The position numbers and the translations under genes were made by a program. A DNA stretch of 64,000 nucleotides. Source: Chitinophagales bacterium (lineage in GTDB: Bacteria; Bacteroidota; Bacteroidia; Chitinophagales; Saprospiraceae). The notes beneath the pieces were generated by a model. The model had not been told where the DNA came from, ran no database searches, and worked only from the letters and a program-made list of their open reading frames with translations. This document shows, piece after piece, positions 58,543-64,000 of the stretch. Position 1 is the stretch's first letter; each line of letters starts with the position of its first letter. The stretch lies in contig JAKSDI010000049.1 of assembly GCA_022360175.1 (NCBI GenBank), positions 1 to 64,000 of the forward strand, written 5' to 3'.

Positions 58543-59052
58543 CTAAAAACTTATCTTTATTTTAGCTTTTGCAATTTGATCAAACGGAATTTCACTCTCC
58601 ACTACCTCTGTTTTCTTCCGCTTCCCTTCTTTAATACGAACTTTTGCAGAAAGGGTAATGCTTTCTTCATCAACCTTGATCAAGGTACCTTCCTTCTTAC
58701 CATCTTCTAGAGTAGAAACTTCCAGTTTTCTACCTACATGTTTTGGATACTGTCGTTTCATCGTTAGTGGGCGGGTCGCTCCAGGAGAAGAAACCTCTAA
58801 GGTGTACTTCTCACCAAGCCAGCCTTCCTCATCCAGGTATGCTTCCAGATAACGGCTGATTCTTCGGCAGGTATCAAAACTTATACCCGTGTCACTATCG
58901 ATGTATACTTCCAGTTTTGTATTATTCAATTTGAGATCTACCAGAAAACAATCATTGAATTCTTCTTCTTGAAATTTTTCCTCCAGCAGATCAGTAATTT
59001 TTGCTTCTACCACTTTCTGTATTTGGGTTAGTAAACGCAAAAGAGGGAACAT
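58543..59052 (-). CDS. rimP: Ribosome maturation factor RimP
   Basis: Needed for 30S subunit assembly. The start is set at ATG 59052 (169 residues), since a longer frame to 59172 would begin upstream of a well-formed promoter and exceed the usual family length. Typical motifs are present: VYIDSDTGISFDTCRRIS, cited by its ends, YTLEVSSPGATRPL and GRKLEVSTL. A GTG at about codon 14 is an alternative start. It is first of the rimP-nusA-infB operon and its start codon is part of a hairpin. Confidence 0.93.
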   Translation of the reverse strand: MFPLLRLLTQIQKVVEAKITDLLEEKFQEEEFNDCFLVDLKLNNTKLEVYIDSDTGISFDTCRRISRYLEAYLDEEGWLGEKYTLEVSSPGATRPLTMKRQYPKHVGRKLEVSTLEDGKKEGTLIKVDEESITLSAKVRIKEGKRKKTEVVESEIPFDQIAKAKIKISF

Positions 59053-59067
59053 GGTGTTCCCTCTTTT
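59039..59067 (-). promoter_or_regulatory. Perfect hairpin enclosing the rimP start codon
   Basis: On the minus strand, AAAAGAGGGAAC (59067-59056) pairs perfectly with GTTCCCTCTTTT (59050-59039) around the loop ACCAT. The ATG of rimP is at 59052-59050, so it straddles the loop and the first base pair. The expected transcript start near 59085 puts the structure 18 bases into the mRNA. Confidence 0.8.
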
Positions 59068-59091
59068 GGTGAGATTTCGTTTGATCTGCCA

Positions 59092-59122
59092 CAAAGATAC
59101 GACAATACTAACAGAAGTGCAA
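59092..59122 (-). promoter_or_regulatory. Promoter of rimP-nusA-infB
   Basis: On the minus strand, TTG (complement 59120-59122) is followed after 20 bases by TATCTTTG (complement 59092-59099), an exact TAnnTTTG. The transcript should start near 59085. Confidence 0.75.
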
Positions 59123-59201
59123 GTCCTTATAAAAAGGAACACTTTCTGTTCTTTCAGAAAAAATTGAACCAAAGTAGTTTCATTTCTAAACCAGCCCTTT
59201 G

Positions 59202-59209
59202 TATCTTTG
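59202..59209 (+). promoter_or_regulatory. -7 promoter element of mqnC
   Basis: TATCTTTG is an exact -7 match, ending 33 bases before the ATG at 59243. A -33 element is weak. The divergent arrangement with the rimP promoter makes this a shared control region. Confidence 0.6.
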
Positions 59210-59242
59210 TTGAAGTTGAAGACTTAAGAGAATAATTATACT

Positions 59243-60388
59243 ATGATAAAAGTGGATGAATTGCTCGAACGAGCATTGAACCTGGAATTTCTAAGCGCGG
59301 AAGAAGGTGTTTTCTTATTCGAAAATGCGTCTACTGCAGAATTAATGCATGTTGGGCATCAGTTGAGAATGAAACATGTACCCAATGATGTTGTCACCTG
59401 GATCATTGATCGTAATTCCAATACGACAAATGTATGCATTGCCAATTGCAAATTTTGTAATTTCTATCGGCGCCCAGGTCATGAAGAGTCTTACACTACA
59501 ACGATCGAAGAATACCAGCAAAAGATTGATGAGCTATTCCGCTTTGGAGGCCGTCAATTATTGCTTCAGGGAGGGCATCACCCTGATCTTGGTTTATCAT
59601 TTTATGTTGATTTATTTAAAGAGCTGAAATCACTTTATCCAGACTTAAAGCTACACGCTTTAGGCCCACCTGAAATTGCGCACATTGCCAAACTGGACCA
59701 GGCTTCTCATATAGAAGTATTAAAAGCCCTTAAAGATGCTGGCTTGGATTCTCTTCCAGGTGCAGGTGCAGAAATTTTGAGTGATCGTGTAAGGCGGTTG
59801 ATATCTAAGGGAAAATGTGGAGGACAGGAATGGCTAGACGTTATGCATGCTGCTCATCAGGTTGGGTTAACGACCTCTGCCACGATGATGTTTGGCCATA
59901 TCGAGACCAATCACGAGCGCATGGACCACCTGGTACGTATGCGTGAAGTCCAAGCTATGAAACCCAAAGAAGCTAAAGGGTTTATAGCTTTTATCCCCTG
60001 GCCTTTCCAGGATGAAGATACCATCTTAAAACGCTTGAAGCGCGCTCGCAATACATGCACAGGTGATGAGTATGTACGTATGATTGCCATGAGCAGAATC
60101 ATGCTGCCTAATATTACCAATATTCAGGCTTCATGGTTGACAGTAGGCAAACAGGTTGCACAATTATGTCTCTATGCTGGTGCTAATGATTTTGGCTCTA
60201 TCATGATAGAAGAAAATGTAGTTTCTGCTGCAGGAGCTCGTTTCCGCTTTACGGCCGATGGCATTCAGGAAGCAATACGAGAAGCTGGTTTCCAGCCACA
60301 ACTCCGTACTCAGGAATATGAATATCGGGAATTACCTAAAGATATGATCAACCAAGAACTGGATAAAAAGGCCATGATAGTAGATTAA
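59243..60388 (+). CDS. mqnC: Cyclic dehypoxanthine futalosine synthase (MqnC), radical SAM
   Basis: Radical SAM enzyme of the futalosine pathway to menaquinone; it cyclises dehypoxanthine futalosine. The 381-residue protein carries the radical SAM cysteines C65-x3-C69-x2-C72 (VCIANCKFCNFYR). The DxxLLQGG-like turn (RQLLLQGGHHPDLGL) and the SLPGAGAEILSDRVR segment match MqnC rather than MqnE. The organism thus makes menaquinone without the chorismate-isomerase route. Other mqn genes are not in the window. A purine nucleoside phosphorylase gene follows after 50 bases, probably cotranscribed. Confidence 0.92.
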   Translation: MIKVDELLERALNLEFLSAEEGVFLFENASTAELMHVGHQLRMKHVPNDVVTWIIDRNSNTTNVCIANCKFCNFYRRPGHEESYTTTIEEYQQKIDELFRFGGRQLLLQGGHHPDLGLSFYVDLFKELKSLYPDLKLHALGPPEIAHIAKLDQASHIEVLKALKDAGLDSLPGAGAEILSDRVRRLISKGKCGGQEWLDVMHAAHQVGLTTSATMMFGHIETNHERMDHLVRMREVQAMKPKEAKGFIAFIPWPFQDEDTILKRLKRARNTCTGDEYVRMIAMSRIMLPNITNIQASWLTVGKQVAQLCLYAGANDFGSIMIEENVVSAAGARFRFTADGIQEAIREAGFQPQLRTQEYEYRELPKDMINQELDKKAMIVD

Positions 60389-60438
60389 GTATAGAATAAC
60401 CTTTTGAGTACAATCGTAAAATGTAGAATATATAAGGT

Positions 60439-61272
60439 ATGCAAACAGCACTTTTTGATCAGATAGAGGAAGCACTACAATATATACGAAGTAAAACAGA
60501 TTTTAAACCACAGTTTGGTATCATCCTTGGCACCGGGCTAAGTGGACTGGCAGATGAGATTGAAGTGATAGCCAGTATTCCATATAGTGACATTCCACAT
60601 TTTCCAGTTTCCACAGTACAAAGCCATAAAGGCCAGTTGGTATTTGGCAAATTGGATGGTATAGCGGTAGTGGCTATGGCAGGGCGCTTTCATTATTATG
60701 AAGGATATAGTATGCAGGAAATTACTTTTCCTATACGCGTGCTAAAGCATCTCAACATCCAGCGCCTTTTCATCAGTAATGCTGCTGGTAGTACCAACGA
60801 ACACATCGAAGCAGGTGATTTAGTGTTTATAAAAGATCATATCAATTTACAGGCAGGCAACCCACTACGCGGCCCTAATGATGAAAGGCTTGGTCCTCGT
60901 TTTCCCGATATGTTGCATGCCTATGATGGTAAATGGAATGCTCGCGGACTCACAATTGCTCGCCAATTAGGGATACGTGTCCATGAAGGAGTATACCTTA
61001 GCCTACAAGGCCCAAACCTTGAAACACCTGCTGAGTATCATTTTGCCAATCTTATTGGAGCAGATATGGTAGGGATGTCTACCGTGCCAGAAGTCCTGGT
61101 AGCGCGCCATATGGAATTGCCCGTTTTGGTAATGTCTGTTGCTACCAATAAATGTTATCCTATTGAAGAAATTAAGGAAACTTCTGTAGATGATGTCATT
61201 GCTGTAGCAAAAGGTGCAGAACCTAAAATGACCGCTATAGTCAAGCAACTACTGAAAGAAATGAGTAATTAA
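60439..61272 (+). CDS. Purine-nucleoside phosphorylase, trimeric type
   Basis: Cleaves inosine or guanosine with phosphate to release hypoxanthine or guanine; cytosolic, 277 residues. Family motifs: GIILGTGLSGLADEI (phosphate site), IPHFPVSTVQSHKG, MAGRFHYYEGYS, SNAAGSTNEHIEAGDLV, and the base-binding TNKCYP region with Asn in VATNK. Nearest to the mammalian-like inosine/guanosine phosphorylases. It lies downstream of mqnC; hypoxanthine is released earlier in the futalosine pathway by another enzyme, so a direct link is not shown. A terminator follows. Confidence 0.93.
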   Translation: MQTALFDQIEEALQYIRSKTDFKPQFGIILGTGLSGLADEIEVIASIPYSDIPHFPVSTVQSHKGQLVFGKLDGIAVVAMAGRFHYYEGYSMQEITFPIRVLKHLNIQRLFISNAAGSTNEHIEAGDLVFIKDHINLQAGNPLRGPNDERLGPRFPDMLHAYDGKWNARGLTIARQLGIRVHEGVYLSLQGPNLETPAEYHFANLIGADMVGMSTVPEVLVARHMELPVLVMSVATNKCYPIEEIKETSVDDVIAVAKGAEPKMTAIVKQLLKEMSN

Positions 61273-61307
61273 TACACACATTATAGTCAGCATATATAAT
61301 TATCGGA

Positions 61308-61341
61308 GCCAGCAAATGAATGGATACATTTGCTGGCTTTT
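61308..61341 (+). terminator. Rho-independent terminator after the phosphorylase gene
   Basis: GCCAGCAAATG (61308-61318) pairs perfectly with CATTTGCTGGC (61327-61337) around an 8-base loop, followed by TTTTCAATATAATTTTT. Confidence 0.88.
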
Positions 61342-61415
61342 CAATATAATTTTTCACCAGGAAAGCTAGAGCAGCAGTGAAAAGGAACAATATCGTATTC
61401 TATAAATACTATTAT

Positions 61416-61423
61416 TATATTTG
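61416..61423 (+). promoter_or_regulatory. -7 element just before the histidine kinase start
   Basis: TATATTTG is an exact match and ends 5 bases before the ATG at 61428. The transcript would be leaderless or nearly so, unless the element is fortuitous. No -33 TTG was found. Confidence 0.4.
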
Positions 61424-61427
61424 ACTA

Positions 61428-63554
61428 ATGAAGCGATTCTGGCTTATATTATTACTTCTCCTTCCTCTATGGATGCCTGCTCAAACCGCAAGTATTGATA
61501 GCCTTACTATATTACTTACCCAAGCTGATAATGATTCAAGTCGTTTTTCATTATTAGAACGATTGGCGGCCAAATTACGTCGAGCAAATCCTGCTAAAGC
61601 TGAAACATATGCTAGCGAAGCTTTAATTATCGCTCAAGAAAATGGCTGGAAGCGAAGAGAAGGTATTGCTTATATTCGCCTTGCAGTAGTCGCTTCTAAT
61701 TTAGGTAATTATCAAAAAGCTAAAGAAAAGGCAGAAAAGGCTCTACAAATACATCAAGAAGTAAACGATAGCACTTACATTTCTTTTGATTTATTAATAT
61801 TAGGTAATTCCTGTCGGCATCTGGGAGATTATTCTAAATCATTGGAACATCAGATTCGAGCACTTAACATTCGTAAAGCAACCAATACCAATAAAGCAGA
61901 TATTGCCCGAAATTATACCAGTATAGGCAATGTTTACAGCCTATCCGGGGATTTTGAAAAATCAATAGAATATTATGAAAAAGGGCTTGATATATGGAAA
62001 AAATATGGAAGCCCAGAAGATGAAGCCAATAGCTACGCCAACATAGGCGCTCTTTATCTTACTAATCTAAAACCTGAAAAAGCACAGGTTTACCTCAAGC
62101 GGTCGATGGAAATATTTGACAGTTTGCAAATACCTTATGGAATAGGTGCTACTGCAACTAATCTCGGCAATGCATATATGCTGTTTGGCGAGTATGAAAA
62201 AGCCAGGGAAGCCTCTTTGAAGGGACTTGAAATATATCGCCAGCAAGGAGATCAGGCAAGAGTCGCGATGATTCTCACCCAGTTAGGAGAGATACAGCAA
62301 GAAGCGGGGCATTACTCAAAAGCTATCAACTATTATCAACAAGTACTTCCACTTGTAGATTCTATTGGCTTACTCGACACCAAAAAGCTAATCTTTGAAA
62401 GACTTTCTGAAGCCTATGCATCTCAAGGGAAGCACCAGCAAGCATTAGAAGCCCGGCTAGTATTTGAAACACTGAAAGATAGTTTACTCAATGCTCAAAC
62501 CCTACAGCAACTCAATGAACTCGATGCCCAATATCAAAGCCAGCAAAAAGATCAGGAAATTGCTTATTACAAAATTGACCTGGAGCGCCGTACTCGTGAA
62601 CGCAATGTTTTACTGTTTGGCTCTGCACTGCTTTTTATACTTGGTGCTTTGGCCATCCTGGCATTGATTTCAAGGCAAAGAGCTTATCGTAAACTTCAGA
62701 AAGAACAACAACGTACGGCCACACTTCTAGAAAAACTGCAGGCTACGCAAGCTCAATTACTTCAATCAGAAAAAATGGCATCTCTTGGACAATTGACCGC
62801 AGGGATCGCGCATGAGATCAATAACCCTATTAATTTTATCACTTCTAATATTGAAGCGCTCAAATTAGATTTTCAGGACATCAATCAATTACTCGAACTA
62901 CTTAGCTTGTTAGATACTGATCATCAACAAAAAGCTATAGACCAATTAGTAAAGCATACCAAGGAAATTGACATTAATTTTCTAAGAGAAGAGATCAGCC
63001 AGCTATTGGCCAGCATAGAAAGAGGAGCTCACAGAACGGATGAAATAGTAAAAAGCTTACGAAATTTCTCTCGCAATACGACGGAACATTTTCTAAAAGC
63101 CAACATCCATGAAGCTCTGGACGCCACTATTCTGCTTGTTAAAAACAACTTACCAGAAAAGGTATTTATCCATAAAGAATATGGCCAAATTCCTGAAATA
63201 TCCTGCCAGGTAAGCCGCCTCAACCAGGTTTTTCTTAATATTCTCACTAATGCGATCTACGCTACAAAGCCTTCTGGAACGATTTCCATTAGTACTCAAC
63301 TATTAGGTTCGCAGGTAGAAATAATCATTGCCGATTCAGGAAAAGGTATGGATGCTGCTACTCAAAGCCGTATTTTTGAGCCCTTCTTCACTACCAAAGC
63401 AGTAGGACAGGGTACTGGTTTAGGTTTATCTATTAGCTATAGTATTATTAAACAGCATAATGGAAACATTACTGTAAAGAGCCGGCTCAATGAAGGCACT
63501 GCTTTTCATATTCTTTTGCCAATAGAACAAAACACCTCTACTGAGCACCTTTAA
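61428..63554 (+). CDS. Orphan sensor histidine kinase with TPR sensor region
   Basis: The 708-residue protein has a signal peptide (cut near PAQ-TAS) and an extracytoplasmic region of about 6-8 TPR-like repeats (e.g. ADIARNYTSIGNVYSLSGDFEKSIEYYEKGL, cited by its ends ADIARNY and IEYYEKGL). A membrane segment lies at about 394-414 and a coiled-coil linker follows. The HisKA phosphoacceptor is H462 (GQLTAGIAHEINNP). The HATPase domain has the N box (NQVFLNILTNAIYA), G1 (DSGKGMD) and G2 (GTGLGLSI). It is of the NtrB-like, H-E-x-x-N-P type. No response regulator is adjacent, so its partner is elsewhere. Confidence 0.94.
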   Translation: MKRFWLILLLLLPLWMPAQTASIDSLTILLTQADNDSSRFSLLERLAAKLRRANPAKAETYASEALIIAQENGWKRREGIAYIRLAVVASNLGNYQKAKEKAEKALQIHQEVNDSTYISFDLLILGNSCRHLGDYSKSLEHQIRALNIRKATNTNKADIARNYTSIGNVYSLSGDFEKSIEYYEKGLDIWKKYGSPEDEANSYANIGALYLTNLKPEKAQVYLKRSMEIFDSLQIPYGIGATATNLGNAYMLFGEYEKAREASLKGLEIYRQQGDQARVAMILTQLGEIQQEAGHYSKAINYYQQVLPLVDSIGLLDTKKLIFERLSEAYASQGKHQQALEARLVFETLKDSLLNAQTLQQLNELDAQYQSQQKDQEIAYYKIDLERRTRERNVLLFGSALLFILGALAILALISRQRAYRKLQKEQQRTATLLEKLQATQAQLLQSEKMASLGQLTAGIAHEINNPINFITSNIEALKLDFQDINQLLELLSLLDTDHQQKAIDQLVKHTKEIDINFLREEISQLLASIERGAHRTDEIVKSLRNFSRNTTEHFLKANIHEALDATILLVKNNLPEKVFIHKEYGQIPEISCQVSRLNQVFLNILTNAIYATKPSGTISISTQLLGSQVEIIIADSGKGMDAATQSRIFEPFFTTKAVGQGTGLGLSISYSIIKQHNGNITVKSRLNEGTAFHILLPIEQNTSTEHL

Positions 63555-63666
63555 ATTATTAACATATACTATACTAACCATTAAGGTCAGCTCCTCTTTA
63601 TTACTTCTTCACTTCATTCATTGCCCACTTCACTTCATCAGTCTTTCCCCCGGCTGCTATGCCCTC

Positions 63667-63674
63667 TATCTTTG
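63667..63674 (+). promoter_or_regulatory. Candidate -7 element before the partial outer-membrane gene
   Basis: TATCTTTG is an exact match, 96 bases before the ATG at 63771. No clear -33 element. Confidence 0.4.
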
Positions 63675-63770
63675 CACCGCAATCATGCAAACAAAACCAA
63701 CACCCAAAAAATCAGAACCCCAAAATTCTGAATGAAAACACTTACCAAAAAATCCAAAACCATTTGAATC

Positions 63771-64000
63771 ATGAGAAACCAATTATTTTTCTTTGCTTTT
63801 ATTTTAAGTATTACATCCATTGGCAATATAGCATCAGCACAATCAATGGAACAAGGACAATCTATCGCTCAAATAGGTATAGGCATCGGTGGATGGACAA
63901 CTACTTATACTTCCTCCCAAACTCCATTATTCATTGCAACATATGAAACAGGCATTGTAAATGATCTTGGGCCTGGTAACCTATCAATAGGCGGAACAGT
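63771..64000 (+). CDS. Partial exported protein, probably an outer-membrane beta-barrel protein, cut by the window end
   Basis: The first 76 codons are present. MRNQLFFFAFILSITSIGNI opens a signal peptide with a likely cut near ASA-QSM. The mature part continues IGIGIGGWTTTYTSSQTP..., with alternating hydrophobic residues and Gly like the first strands of an outer-membrane barrel. The frame remains open to the window edge, so length and family cannot be told. The start is chosen because it gives a complete signal peptide. Confidence 0.75.
   Translation, partial: MRNQLFFFAFILSITSIGNIASAQSMEQGQSIAQIGIGIGGWTTTYTSSQTPLFIATYETGIVNDLGPGNLSIGGT

Noticed and set aside
59053-59172. Longer rimP frame starting at 59172
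   Set aside because: A well-formed promoter lies inside this stretch, and RimP homologues are about 150 residues, so the start at 59052 is preferred.
63659-63946. 95-codon plus-strand frame near the right end
   Set aside because: It overlaps, in another frame, the better-supported exported protein starting at 63771 with a clear signal peptide.

Overview
The window is chromosomal DNA of a Bacteroidota bacterium, most likely from the Saprospiria/Lewinella-like side of the phylum. The evidence is a SusC/SusD pair, type IX secretion sorting domains on two secreted proteins, many lipoproteins, no Shine-Dalgarno tracts before the genes, repeated TAnnTTTG (-7) promoter elements, and menaquinone synthesis by the futalosine route (MqnC). 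The genus is an inference. No tRNA, rRNA, CRISPR array or complete insertion sequence was seen.

Layout. 0-9 kb: a PBP4-type peptidase, an exported methyltransferase-like lipoprotein, then a minus-strand cluster read in the order rsh (ppGpp synthetase/hydrolase), fur, a STAS protein, purA and an unknown membrane protein. 9.2-18 kb: a TetR regulator with two operator copies in its own promoter and a third before a five-gene run; four of the five genes are membrane fusion protein, RND pump, TolC-like channel and a GAF-like cytosolic protein, followed at a distance by a small lipoprotein. 19-25 kb: alkaline phosphatase, ATP-grasp protein, M17 leucyl aminopeptidase, esterase and ROK sugar kinase. 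25.7-31.4 kb: a NarL-like regulator whose receiver lacks the phosphorylated Asp, then susC-susD; a 20-bp palindrome family lies before both transcription units. 31.5-38 kb: a protease/propeller/beta-barrel protein, an M14 carboxypeptidase and a sodium symporter.

38-52.9 kb is the accessory part. It holds three paralogous small lipoproteins, two paralogous helical-repeat proteins that converge on them, Cys-rich exported proteins, a small T9SS cargo, a T9SS subtilisin, a large carboxypeptidase-regulatory-domain lipoprotein, an ECF sigma factor and a membrane-anchored barrel-like protein. The lipoprotein/helical-repeat pair together with its upstream DNA has been duplicated. 53-59 kb: a pair of long-hairpin elements and then the minus-strand rimP-nusA-infB operon, whose first start codon sits in a perfect hairpin. 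59-64 kb: mqnC with a purine nucleoside phosphorylase, an orphan TPR histidine kinase and the start of an outer-membrane protein cut by the window end.

The strongest candidates for undescribed biology are: the duplicated lipoprotein/helical-repeat cassette; the degenerate NarL regulator with its shared palindrome before susC; the hairpin over the rimP start; the two adjacent hairpin elements at 53.0-53.4 kb; and the intergenic hairpins built from a few recurring short words between 1 and 37 kb.
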